Source: Mariprofundaceae bacterium
GTDB lineage: Bacteria; Pseudomonadota; Zetaproteobacteria; Mariprofundales; Mariprofundaceae
Direction of reading: 5' to 3'
Assembly: GCA_030950835.1 (NCBI GenBank)
Contig: JAUZQU010000134.1
Coordinates: forward strand, 1-39,054
DNA length: 39,054 nt
Positions 7,894 to 16,042 of the stretch are shown here, piece after piece. The first letter of the stretch is position 1, and every line of letters starts with the position of its first letter. The position numbers and the translations under genes are program-made. Under the pieces are notes generated by a model that did no database searches, was not told the origin of the DNA, and saw nothing but the letters and a program-made list of their open reading frames with translations.

Positions 7894-10605
7894 GTGTCAG
7901 ATTCCACGGTTACACAAAGCAGTGCCACATCCCATGAAGAGATGCTTCAAGCTTTGCAGCGCAGTATGCGCGTCTCCGCAGCCAGTGTTTCGGCAAACAC
8001 ACAAGATTCATCGGCTGCTGTACAAAATGATATTGAATATCCATCCCGTGCCCTTTATTTGATTCAAGCTTGGCGTATGCACGGGCATTTACATGCCGAC
8101 CTTGACCCTTTAAAACAACACCCAAGCAAACCTAGCCCTGAAATGGAATTGGCATATTATGGTTTGAACGATGATGACTTGGACAGGGTGTTTCCCACGG
8201 GTGATTTGGTAGGCCCTGCGGCTTTGCCTTTAAAAGACATTTTGGACATTCTACAACGCACTTATAGTGGACATATCGCGCCTGAATTGATGCATATCAT
8301 GAACACTTCACGTCGCCAGTGGATGCAACAACGTTTAGAGGGTTCGCGTTCTACACCGACTTATGATGATGCAGCGCGTAAACATCTGTTTAGCTTGGTG
8401 ATGAAAGCCGAAGAGTTTGAACGTTTCTTGCATACACGTTATACAGGGCAAAAACGCTTTTCTTTGGAAGGTGGTGAAAGTTTGGTGCCGATGTTGGATG
8501 CTTTGATTCAACGTGCAGGCAATAAAGGTGTGAAAGAAATCATTTTGGGCATGGCACACAGGGGTAGGTTAAATGTACTCGCCAATGTCTTGGGCAAATC
8601 GTTGACCGACATTTTTTCTGAATTTGAAGGCGATCAATTCAATGATGCCGATACGGATGCAGGTGATGTTAAATATCACATGGGTTTTTCCTCGGACATC
8701 AGCACAGCAGGTGGAACAGTACACTTATCACTGGGTTTCAACCCCTCTCATCTTGAAATTATTTCACCTGTAGTTTTGGGCAGCGTGCGGGCGCGGCAGT
8801 GTAGACGAAAAGACAAAGCGCGGCGTGAAGTGATGGGGGTATTGATTCATGGTGATGCTGCTTTTGCAGGGCAAGGTGTGGTGGCAGAATCGTTAAACTT
8901 GGGTGATTTATCTGGTTATCGTACTGGCGGCACGATTCATATCGTGATCAACAATCAAATTGGTTTTACCACCAACCCCTTTGATGCACGTTCCACTTTT
9001 TATTGCACAGATGTCGCCAAATTGGTGCAAGCACCCATCTTACATGTTAATGGTGATGATCCCGAAGCTTGTTGTATGGCGATGGAACTAGCGATGGATT
9101 ATAAACATCAATTCCGCAGTGATGTGGTGATTGATTTGGTCTGTTATCGCAGATTAGGGCATAACGAGGCTGATGCACCTGAAGTGACGCAACCCATGAT
9201 GTATGGACATATTCGACACCATGAAACAGTGCAACACCTGTATAGGCGTGACTTGGCTGTAGCAGGGGTATTATCTGAAGAAGAAGCCATTGAAACTGCC
9301 AAACACTACCGTGAATGTTTGGACAGCGTGCGTAAAAACAACATCGCTTTTCCACAATCTCCCAATACAGAAAACAGCCTGCAAGGGCGTTGGCAAGATT
9401 TTGTGCGTGAACATTCTGAAGAGCCTGTAACGGCAGTCGATGAAGCGACTTTAAAGAAATTGGTTCGTAGAGCTACGCAAGTCCCCGATGATTTTCGTAT
9501 GCATCCTAAAGTGCAAAAGATTTATGATAACCGCATCAAAATGATCGATGGTCAGATGCCGATTGACTGGGGTTGTGCCGAAATCATGGCATATGCTTCG
9601 TTATTACAAGATGGAGGCTGGATTCGTTTGACAGGGCAAGATACAGGGCGAGGTACATTCTTTCATCGCCATGCCATCGTTTATGATCAAGATTCAGGCA
9701 AAGGTTTTATCCCTTTACGTCAGCTTGAAAGTGGCGAGTTGTCTCGTTTTTTAGTCATCGATAGTATGCTCTCTGAAATGGCGGTGATGGCATATGAATA
9801 TGGTTATTCAGTAGCAGAGCCAAGGGCTTTGGTGATTTGGGAAGCCCAATATGGTGACTTTGCCAATATGGCACAGGTGGTGATTGACCAGTTTATTGCA
9901 GCAGGCGCCTCAAAGTGGAATCGCATGTCGGGTTTGGTATTGTGGTTGCCACATGGTTATGAAGGGCAAGGTGCAGAACATTCATCTGCCCGTTTGGAGC
10001 GTTTCTTGCAGCTTTGTGCCAATGATAATATGCAAATCGTTTGCCCGACTACGCCTGCACAACTCTTTCATCTATTCAGAAGGCAATATTTGCTTAACTC
10101 GCGTAAACCCATGATTATGATGGGTCCAAAAAGTATGTTAAGGCATAAAGCGTCTGTTTCTACGCTTGAAGACCTGACTTCGGGCAGCTTTCAGCCTGTT
10201 TTAGCAGAAAAGGCTACTGCAAAGTGCCGTAGGGTGATTTTATGCAGTGGTAAAGTGTATTATGATCTCATCGAAGCACGAGAAAAACAAAATGTAACGG
10301 ATGTGAACATCATACGCCTTGAACGTTTATACCCTTTTCCTGCCACTGAACTCAAGCAAGCTTTGGCTGATTACACCTCTTGTAAAGAGGTGCTGTGGTT
10401 GCAAGAAGAGCCTGAAAATCAAGGGGCTTGGTTTCAAATCAACAGTAATATTCGCCGTATTTTGCAGCCCCAACACAAGCTTTATGGTTTGGCACGACCA
10501 GCCTTGGCAGCGCCTGCTGTAGGCTCATTAAAACGGCACAATGTACAAAAAGAAACATTATTAACAACAGCGTTGGCAAAAGATGTTGCTGCTTTTATGC
10601 GTTAA
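7894..10605 (+). CDS. sucA: 2-oxoglutarate dehydrogenase E1 component
   Basis: The thiamine-diphosphate-dependent E1 subunit decarboxylates 2-oxoglutarate and hands the succinyl group to the lipoyl arm of SucB in the TCA cycle. GTG at 7894 is chosen because AGGAGG lies 5 nt upstream, giving 903 residues; an in-frame TTG at 7879 precedes that ribosome site. The N-terminal E1o helix motif SRALYLIQAWRMHGHL is present. So are HRGRLNVLANVLGK, the thiamine-diphosphate/Mg motif opening GDAAFAGQG at residue 320 and closing with NN at 353-354, and GHNEADAPEVTQP. sucB follows 21 bp downstream. No lpd (E3) gene is in the window. Confidence 0.98.
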   Translation: MSDSTVTQSSATSHEEMLQALQRSMRVSAASVSANTQDSSAAVQNDIEYPSRALYLIQAWRMHGHLHADLDPLKQHPSKPSPEMELAYYGLNDDDLDRVFPTGDLVGPAALPLKDILDILQRTYSGHIAPELMHIMNTSRRQWMQQRLEGSRSTPTYDDAARKHLFSLVMKAEEFERFLHTRYTGQKRFSLEGGESLVPMLDALIQRAGNKGVKEIILGMAHRGRLNVLANVLGKSLTDIFSEFEGDQFNDADTDAGDVKYHMGFSSDISTAGGTVHLSLGFNPSHLEIISPVVLGSVRARQCRRKDKARREVMGVLIHGDAAFAGQGVVAESLNLGDLSGYRTGGTIHIVINNQIGFTTNPFDARSTFYCTDVAKLVQAPILHVNGDDPEACCMAMELAMDYKHQFRSDVVIDLVCYRRLGHNEADAPEVTQPMMYGHIRHHETVQHLYRRDLAVAGVLSEEEAIETAKHYRECLDSVRKNNIAFPQSPNTENSLQGRWQDFVREHSEEPVTAVDEATLKKLVRRATQVPDDFRMHPKVQKIYDNRIKMIDGQMPIDWGCAEIMAYASLLQDGGWIRLTGQDTGRGTFFHRHAIVYDQDSGKGFIPLRQLESGELSRFLVIDSMLSEMAVMAYEYGYSVAEPRALVIWEAQYGDFANMAQVVIDQFIAAGASKWNRMSGLVLWLPHGYEGQGAEHSSARLERFLQLCANDNMQIVCPTTPAQLFHLFRRQYLLNSRKPMIMMGPKSMLRHKASVSTLEDLTSGSFQPVLAEKATAKCRRVILCSGKVYYDLIEAREKQNVTDVNIIRLERLYPFPATELKQALADYTSCKEVLWLQEEPENQGAWFQINSNIRRILQPQHKLYGLARPALAAPAVGSLKRHNVQKETLLTTALAKDVAAFMR

Positions 10606-10626
10606 ACTGGAACAAAGGGGATAAGC

Positions 10627-11703
10627 ATGATGTTTGAAATTAAAGTACCAAGTTTGGGTGAGTCTGAAAGTGAAGCAACACTGATTTCATGGTTAAAAGC
10701 CGTGGGTGATGATGTGTTGGCAGATGATATTATTGCAGAAATTGAAAGTGATAAAATCACCATGGAAATCACGGCAACTGAAGCAGGTGTATTAAGCGAG
10801 CAAGCTTGTGCCATCGAAGATACAGTCGAGCCTGGGCAGGTGATTGGTTTGATTGATACATCCAAAACCGTTGCGCAACCTGCCGCAACTACAGCCAGCG
10901 CAAAAAGCAGCACTGCACCTACCCAAGCCACAGCCGCCCCCAGTAAAACCCCAGTAAAAGAAAAGGTCAAACCCATACCGACTACGCCAAGCTTAACCGC
11001 AGGACGTGAGCAAACGCGCATTCCCATGACACGTTTGCGCAAACGCATTGCCAGCCATCTCAAAGAAGCACAAAACACCGCTGCCATGTTGACCACATTC
11101 AATGAAGTGAACATGCAACCCGTGATGGACTTACGCAGCCGCTACAAAGCCGATTTTGAGCGTAAACATGGCTGCAAATTGGGTTTCATGTCCTTTTTCA
11201 TCAAAGCTTGTGCCTATGCCAGCGCCAAATTTCCCTCCATCAATGCCTATATTGATGGCGATGATGTGTTGTATCATAATTATATTGATATGGGGGTCGC
11301 TGTTGCCACGGATTCAGGCGTGCTTGTGCCTGTATTGCGGGATGTGGGGCTGAAAAGCTTTGCCGAGATTGAACAAGGCATCATTGCCTTGGCGACAAAA
11401 GCGCGTACGGGTGGTTTGTTACCTGATGAACTCAAAGGTGGCACTTTTTCGATTACCAATGGTGGTACATTTGGCTCAATGTTGTCTACGCCCATCATCA
11501 ATACACCGCAAAGTGCCATTTTAGGTATGCATAGTATTCAAAAGCGGGTAGTCGTTGAGCATGATCAAATGGTGATTCGTCCTATGATGTATTTAGCGCT
11601 TTCTTACGACCATAGATTGATTGATGGTAAGGAAGCTGTGCAGTTTTTGGTCGCTGTGAAAGACTTCCTAGAACAACCAGGGCTTGCCTTGTTGGACATC
11701 TAA
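10627..11703 (+). CDS. sucB: 2-oxoglutarate dehydrogenase E2, dihydrolipoyl succinyltransferase, lacking a subunit-binding domain
   Basis: E2 core of the 2-oxoglutarate dehydrogenase complex. Residues 1-80 form one lipoyl domain with the lipoylated Lys43 in ESDKITMEI. An Ala/Thr/Pro/Lys-rich linker covers about 81-130. The acyltransferase domain runs from RIPMTRLRKRIASHL to the end, with the catalytic SYDHRLIDG near residue 330. At 358 residues it is shorter than the roughly 400 usual for bacterial SucB. The linker passes straight into the catalytic domain: the peripheral subunit-binding domain (normally an SPAVRRLL...GTGxxGR stretch) is not there. Eukaryotic E2o also lacks it. How E3 is held is therefore open. 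Start: ATG at 10627 (a second ATG follows at once), with AAAGGGG about 8 nt upstream. Confidence 0.95.
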   Translation: MMFEIKVPSLGESESEATLISWLKAVGDDVLADDIIAEIESDKITMEITATEAGVLSEQACAIEDTVEPGQVIGLIDTSKTVAQPAATTASAKSSTAPTQATAAPSKTPVKEKVKPIPTTPSLTAGREQTRIPMTRLRKRIASHLKEAQNTAAMLTTFNEVNMQPVMDLRSRYKADFERKHGCKLGFMSFFIKACAYASAKFPSINAYIDGDDVLYHNYIDMGVAVATDSGVLVPVLRDVGLKSFAEIEQGIIALATKARTGGLLPDELKGGTFSITNGGTFGSMLSTPIINTPQSAILGMHSIQKRVVVEHDQMVIRPMMYLALSYDHRLIDGKEAVQFLVAVKDFLEQPGLALLDI

Positions 11704-11873
11704 GGCATAAATACAAACCATTTCAATGATTTAACTAACCCATCCTGCCGTATAGCATATTCATGCTATATACAGACTAGTCTTACCACCTCATTCTTGG
11801 CATCGACATTGCGTATATCTGAAAAGTACAATGTTCGTCATGGAAGAATTTGATTGCCAAGGATGGGAATGAT

Positions 11874-12719
11874 ATGAAAAAAGCCGTTAGTCTTGAACCA
11901 ATGAACCTTTATATGCGTGAAATATCTAGGCATAGCCTGCTCACAGCCGAGGATGAGGTTGAACTCTCCTTACAAATCGCCCAAGGTGATGAATCTGCCA
12001 GACAGCGCATGATTAATGCCAACTTACGCTTGGTGGTCAAAATCGCCCGTCGATATATGAACCGCGACTTACCTTTGGATGATATCATTGAAGAAGGTAA
12101 TATTGGTTTGATTCGTGCTGTAGAAAAATTTGATTCTGCACATGGCTGCCGTTTTTCAACCTATGCTACATGGTGGATTCGCCAAGCGGTTGAACGTGGC
12201 ATTATGAATCAATCGCGCACGATTCGTTTGCCCGTACATGTGAGCAAAGAAATCAACAGCATGACGCGCTCAGGTAATCATTTGCGTCATGTTTTAGGAC
12301 GTGAACCTACAGACAACGAAATCGCCATTAAAATGGGTAAAACCACCAAACGTGTGCAAGAATTGAGGGAAGCAGTCTTACCCACAGAAAGCGCGGATAA
12401 ACTCTTACAAAGCACTGGTGATTTCACCGTATTGGACATCACCGCAGATGAGAATGCCGTTGCCCCTAGCGAACAGTTGAACCAGAATATTTGCAAAGAT
12501 CTGTTGGCTGGGTGGTTGCAACATTTGAACAAAAAAGAGCAAGAAGTGGTATCGTTGCGTTATGGTTTGGGTGGACGAGAAGACCCTTGGACTTTAGAAG
12601 CCATTGGCAATCATTTGGGTGTCACCCGTGAACGCATTCGTCAGATTCAGGTTGCTGCTTTGCAGAAATTACGTATGTTGCCAGATGCACAAAACATGCA
12701 TTTGGAGGAAATCATTTGA
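11874..12719 (+). CDS. rpoS: RpoS-type group 2 sigma factor
   Basis: A 281-residue sigma70-family factor with region 1.2/2 (NLYMREISRHSLLTAEDEVEL, RMINANLRLVVKIARRYMNR, FSTYATWWIRQAVERGI), region 3 (RTIRLPVHVSKEI) and region 4 (TLEAIGNHLGVTRERIRQIQ). A full-length primary sigma factor, rpoD, is present separately at 24232-26199. Absence of the RpoH box and the RTIRLPVHV form favour RpoS. It is short at the N-terminus: only about 8 residues precede region 1.2, where E. coli RpoS has about 50. The ATG at 11874 has an AAGGA about 10 nt upstream; an in-frame TTG at 11850 would add 8 residues. The stop overlaps the apt start. Confidence 0.85.
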   Translation: MKKAVSLEPMNLYMREISRHSLLTAEDEVELSLQIAQGDESARQRMINANLRLVVKIARRYMNRDLPLDDIIEEGNIGLIRAVEKFDSAHGCRFSTYATWWIRQAVERGIMNQSRTIRLPVHVSKEINSMTRSGNHLRHVLGREPTDNEIAIKMGKTTKRVQELREAVLPTESADKLLQSTGDFTVLDITADENAVAPSEQLNQNICKDLLAGWLQHLNKKEQEVVSLRYGLGGREDPWTLEAIGNHLGVTRERIRQIQVAALQKLRMLPDAQNMHLEEII

Positions 12720-13243
12720 CGGCAAAAGCAGCAGTTCAACTCAGAGATTATATTCGTGACATCCCTGACTTTCCTAAACCCGGGATAGTCTTTAAAGACA
12801 TCAGCCCTTTGTTGGCAAGTGGTGAAGCTTTTGCTTCATGCACCTCACAACTTGCCATACATATGCCTGATGATATTGATGCCATTGTGGGCATTGAATC
12901 ACGCGGTTTTTTGTTTGGTGCAGCCTTGGCGCAACTCACTGGTGTTGGTTTTGTGCCTATTCGCAAACCAGGCAAGCTTCCTGCGGATACCCACGGCATT
13001 GATTATGAACTTGAGTACGGCATGGACAGATTAGAAATTCATAAAGATGCTTTAAGCCAAGGGCATAAAGTGGTGATTGTCGATGATTTGTTGGCAACCG
13101 GTGGTACAGCCGCTGCCACAGTAGAACTGGTGCAAACATTGGGAGCAGAAGTCGCTGCATGTTTATTTGTGATTGAACTTGAGTTCTTAAAAGGTAAAAA
13201 TCGTTTGCAAAATGTGCCTACACATAGCTTGTTGAAATATTAA
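12716..13243 (+). CDS. apt: Adenine phosphoribosyltransferase
   Basis: Apt converts adenine and PRPP to AMP and pyrophosphate in purine salvage. The 175-residue length is normal. It shows the N-terminal IPDFPKPGIVFKDISPLL signature and the PRPP-binding loop VVIVDDLLATGGTA (119-132). The start is TTG at 12716: a GGAGG lies 7 nt upstream and the codon overlaps the rpoS stop in TTGA, so the two genes are probably translationally coupled. Co-expression with a stationary-phase sigma factor would put adenine salvage under the same control. Confidence 0.97.
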   Translation: MTAKAAVQLRDYIRDIPDFPKPGIVFKDISPLLASGEAFASCTSQLAIHMPDDIDAIVGIESRGFLFGAALAQLTGVGFVPIRKPGKLPADTHGIDYELEYGMDRLEIHKDALSQGHKVVIVDDLLATGGTAAATVELVQTLGAEVAACLFVIELEFLKGKNRLQNVPTHSLLKY

Positions 13244-13286
13244 ACAAAAAAGAATGACACTATCGAAATAAATTGAGCATGAAAGT

Positions 13287-13316
13287 TTGGCAGTTATGAA
13301 GTTTATAAACTATAAT
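13287..13316 (+). promoter_or_regulatory. Sigma70-type promoter of the cytochrome operon
   Basis: TTGGCA at 13287-13292, an 18-base spacer, then a perfect TATAAT at 13311-13316, about 40 bp before the first cytochrome ATG. The spacer ends in a 10-base palindrome, gtttataaac (13301-13310), directly against the -10 box, which could be an operator or chance in AT-rich DNA. No other promoter this close to consensus was noticed in the window. Confidence 0.65.
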
Positions 13317-13356
13317 AACATCAAACACAGAATACGCTTAATTTTGAGGTGAAAGT

Positions 13357-14097
13357 ATGCCGCACTACCGTCGTTTTCAAGATATTTCTGTCAGTGAGAA
13401 GCTTTTAAACTCGATGTTTTTATTGATGATTGCAGTTGCATATCTTTTTGCATTATTACATATGTACTATGCTCATGAAGGGCGTGATGGCGAAGCTGGT
13501 TTGTCGGTAAAAGACGTGATGATTGCTTATCATGGCAGCCATGACCAAACCCGTCTAGGTGCTGCAATTAAAGGCTCTATGGGTGCAAACTTACCTTCGG
13601 CTGCTGCCAAAAATGATATTCTAGACTGGATCAATCTTGGAGCACATGAGGATGATTACCAAACCCGTATCCGCCCTATTTTTGAGAACAACTGTATCGC
13701 CTGTCACTCCGTTGATAGTGGTATGCCTATTCCCTCGTTAGAATCTTTTGCTGATGTTCGTGCTTTAACCCATACGGATACGGGAGCAACGATTCCAACT
13801 TTGGTGCGTGTATCACATATTCATTTGTTTGGTATTGCATTTATCTTATTTTTTGTAGGTCGTATATTTTTATTATGCGAAATGCCTGCGTTATGGAAGC
13901 GCGTTGCCGTGATCATTCCCTTTGCTGCGGTTTTGATTGATATTCTCTCTTGGTATATTACAAAATCTATCCCTGGTTTTGCTTATGTCGTCGTGATTTC
14001 AGGAGGGCTTATGGGGCTGTCATTGTGGTTCCAAATTGGCGTTTCAATGTATCAAATGTGGTTTCATCAAAAGCATCATCAAGGAGAAGTAACATGA
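13357..14097 (+). CDS. Inner-membrane monoheme cytochrome c with four transmembrane helices
   Basis: A 246-residue protein with a transmembrane helix at about 17-36, a periplasmic domain of about 115 residues carrying a single heme c site CIACH (113-117), and three further helices at about 154-174, 183-203 and 208-232. His residues flank the membrane part (HIH at 154-156, HQKHHQ at the end). I do not recognise a named family. It looks like a membrane redox protein passing electrons between the quinone pool or a membrane partner and soluble cytochromes. The start has GAGGTG 5 nt upstream. The stop overlaps the next cytochrome gene (ATGA), so the two are very likely co-translated and work together. 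Confidence 0.75.
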   Translation: MPHYRRFQDISVSEKLLNSMFLLMIAVAYLFALLHMYYAHEGRDGEAGLSVKDVMIAYHGSHDQTRLGAAIKGSMGANLPSAAAKNDILDWINLGAHEDDYQTRIRPIFENNCIACHSVDSGMPIPSLESFADVRALTHTDTGATIPTLVRVSHIHLFGIAFILFFVGRIFLLCEMPALWKRVAVIIPFAAVLIDILSWYITKSIPGFAYVVVISGGLMGLSLWFQIGVSMYQMWFHQKHHQGEVT

Positions 14098-14390
14098 AAA
14101 AAATAACAACAGCGATAGCGGCAATCGCAACAGTAGCATTACTTTCTTCGCCTGCATTTGCCTCTGATGGCGTGGATGGTGCGAAGCTTTTTAACAAGAA
14201 ATGTAAAATGTGCCATAAAATGGAGAAAAGCAGGTCTGCGCCAGCAGTACAATCCATGCATACAGATGCCAGCATTTTATCTGCTAAAATAAGTAACGGT
14301 GGCAAAGGCATGCCTAAGTTTGGTCACAAGTTTTCTGAAGAAGAAATCAGTGCTTTGGTGAAGTATATCCAAAGTAATACAAAAAAATAA
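14094..14390 (+). CDS. Small periplasmic cytochrome c (class I, monoheme)
   Basis: A 98-residue protein with a Sec signal peptide (KK then a hydrophobic core, ending ...SSPAFA before SDG), one heme site CKMCH (37-41) and a probable distal ligand Met in GGKGMPKFG (about residue 73). This is the layout of a small soluble cytochrome c5/c553-like electron shuttle. The chosen start at 14094 has AAGGAG 7 nt upstream and overlaps the preceding stop in ATGA; a longer reading from 13950 would be antisense in character to the known family N-terminus and has no support. It is the middle gene of the cytochrome operon and probably the mobile carrier between the membrane cytochrome and an acceptor. Confidence 0.9.
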   Translation: MKKITTAIAAIATVALLSSPAFASDGVDGAKLFNKKCKMCHKMEKSRSAPAVQSMHTDASILSAKISNGGKGMPKFGHKFSEEEISALVKYIQSNTKK

Positions 14391-14412
14391 AAACGTCACA
14401 AAGGAGAGTGAA

Positions 14413-15225
14413 ATGTTTAAAATAGTTACTATATTCGTCAGTTTGATGGTATTATCAAGCTCTGCTTGGGCAGCAGATATGCAAGGTAAAGCTTTGTTTA
14501 ACAACAATTGTGCATCTTGTCATGCTATGGATGGTAAAGGTTCAAAAATGGGGCTAAAACTCAAGCCTTTTCCCGCCCGAGATTTAACCGCATTGGCAGC
14601 CACCGTACAACGTGATGAGTTGCGCCGCATTATTTCAGGTGGCATTCAAGGTACAGCCATGACACCTAAAAAGTACGATCTTGATGCCTTGGAAATTGAA
14701 TATGTGATTGATTATATTTTGGGCTTTAAACGCACTGTGAATTTAGCCAATGGCAAAAAACGTTTTTCAAAAGTGTGTGTCTCATGCCACGGCATGGATG
14801 GGCGCTCCCAAACAGGTATGGGTGCAAAAAACCTAGTCTATTCCAAATTATCACTTGCTGATACCGTGCATACCATTCGTTATGGTCGGGCAGGCACTAA
14901 AATGACAAGCAAGCGCCACCAATTGAATAATGCTGACATTGAAGATGTGGCTAATTATGTGCACGGCTTACGTTACCAGCATAATTTGAAAAAAGGCGCG
15001 GAATTATATGCTTCTACTTGTAAATCATGCCATAAATCACCATCCACCATTAAGCTTCAAGGCAATGCGGCTGCGAAAAAGAGCATGTCTGACTTAAGTG
15101 ATTACGTTTTAGACCTGCGTATTCGTCATGGTCGTCATGTGGCCCGTTCGAACAAACAAGTTCAACATTTATCGGATGATGATACGCGTGATATTATTGC
15201 TTACCTAAGGCAAGAAACGAAATAA
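14413..15225 (+). CDS. Periplasmic triheme cytochrome c built from three cytochrome c domains
   Basis: A 270-residue protein with a Sec signal peptide (ends ...SSSAWA|AD) and three class I cytochrome c domains in a row, with heme sites CASCH (33-37), CVSCH (122-126) and CKSCH (203-207). Domains 1 and 2 have a matching distal Met (TAM at 83, TKM at 164). In domain 3 the aligned residue in RHGRHVARSNKQVQHL is Ser, so that heme may be His/His ligated or open. An AAGGAG Shine-Dalgarno precedes the ATG and the gene follows the small cytochrome by 22 bp. The internal repetition suggests a periplasmic wire or electron reservoir; the partner cannot be told from sequence. Confidence 0.85.
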   Translation: MFKIVTIFVSLMVLSSSAWAADMQGKALFNNNCASCHAMDGKGSKMGLKLKPFPARDLTALAATVQRDELRRIISGGIQGTAMTPKKYDLDALEIEYVIDYILGFKRTVNLANGKKRFSKVCVSCHGMDGRSQTGMGAKNLVYSKLSLADTVHTIRYGRAGTKMTSKRHQLNNADIEDVANYVHGLRYQHNLKKGAELYASTCKSCHKSPSTIKLQGNAAAKKSMSDLSDYVLDLRIRHGRHVARSNKQVQHLSDDDTRDIIAYLRQETK

Positions 15226-15244
15226 TATGTCACAACTTATAACA

Positions 15245-15268
15245 AGCACCGCTCATTTGAGCGGTGCT
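15245..15268 (+). terminator. Hairpin terminator after the cytochrome operon
   Basis: A perfect 11-bp inverted repeat, agcaccgctca / tgagcggtgct, separated by 2 bases, 19 bp after the triheme cytochrome stop. There is no clear T-run on the + side; the bases to its left give a T-rich stretch on the minus strand, so it may also stop leftward transcription from the folK/dNK operon. Confidence 0.6.
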
Positions 15269-15391
15269 GAACTTCTTGACCTTGAATTCATCCAGAAACA
15301 CGATAAAGCAGGATCACGTTACACATCATACTAAGGGTATCCCCCAAGCTTTAACTGATTGAATCATGGTCAACAAACACTGATTCAAACA

Positions 15392-16042
15392 TCAATCGCT
15401 ATAATCTGACCAAAATTCAGTGCCTGAACGCATATTGTTGATGCGTTCGATTAACATATCTAAAGCGTTGGGGTGTTCAGCAAAGTTGATTCTATCGGTT
15501 TGTACCACCAAAAGCGGCGAATCTTGATAATGAAAAAAGAAATCATCATACGTTGTGGTGACTTGATTGATGTAGTCTAAAGTGATGTTTTTTTCAAACT
15601 TTCGTTGCCGTTGCTGAATACGTTTAAAGGCTATTTCTGGTGAAGACTGTAAATAAATAACCAAGTCTGCGCGGGGTAAATCAATGTCTACAAGTTGCGC
15701 AACTTGTTCATACAACACAAATTCAGCATCCGATAAATTCGTCATGGCAAAAAGGCGGTCTTTAGCGAATACATAGTCGCTGACCATAACAGGATGAAAC
15801 AAGTCTTGTTGCACTAAAGTTTGCCACTGCTTTAAACGTGAGAACAAAAACGATAATTGCACCGACAAACCATGACGTTCGGGATGTTGGTAAAAAAGCT
15901 CAAGAAAGGGGTTATCTTCAATACTTTCTAACAAAAGATTCGCATCAAGTTTAGATGCTAAACCTTGTGCCAGCGTGGTTTTACCCACACCAATGCCACC
16001 TTCAATGGCAATATGCATCATTTTGGGGTGTTGCTTGTCCAT
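15392..16042 (-). CDS. Deoxyadenosine/deoxyguanosine kinase family deoxynucleoside kinase
   Basis: Phosphorylates deoxynucleosides for dNTP salvage. The 216-residue protein has a P-loop GGIGVGKTT (15-23), the substrate-side motif DYVFAKDRLFA and an Arg-rich lid RIQQRQRKFE, the layout of the bacterial dAK/dGK family. An AAGGGA lies 4-5 nt before the ATG at 16042, which overlaps the end of folK by 25 bp; a later pair of Met codons (residues 8-9) is possible but lacks as good a site. It is the last gene of the hppA-folK-dNK operon; a folK/dNK pair is a recurring arrangement in bacteria. Confidence 0.85.
   Translation of the reverse strand: MDKQHPKMMHIAIEGGIGVGKTTLAQGLASKLDANLLLESIEDNPFLELFYQHPERHGLSVQLSFLFSRLKQWQTLVQQDLFHPVMVSDYVFAKDRLFAMTNLSDAEFVLYEQVAQLVDIDLPRADLVIYLQSSPEIAFKRIQQRQRKFEKNITLDYINQVTTTYDDFFFHYQDSPLLVVQTDRINFAEHPNALDMLIERINNMRSGTEFWSDYSD

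Noticed and set aside
10602..11114. A 170-residue minus strand frame opposite the start of sucB
   Set aside because: It lies opposite the lipoyl domain and Ala-rich linker of sucB, and its apparent hydrophobicity comes from that linker's codons.
11751..11770. 8-bp inverted repeat tatagcat/atgctata between sucB and rpoS
   Set aside because: Short, AT-rich, no T-run after it; possibly chance, so not called a terminator or operator.
15359..15388. 8-bp inverted repeat ttgaatca/tgattcaa just past the deoxynucleoside kinase stop
   Set aside because: Weak AT-rich stem with a 14-base loop and no T-run; not convincing as a terminator next to the stronger hairpin at 15245-15268.
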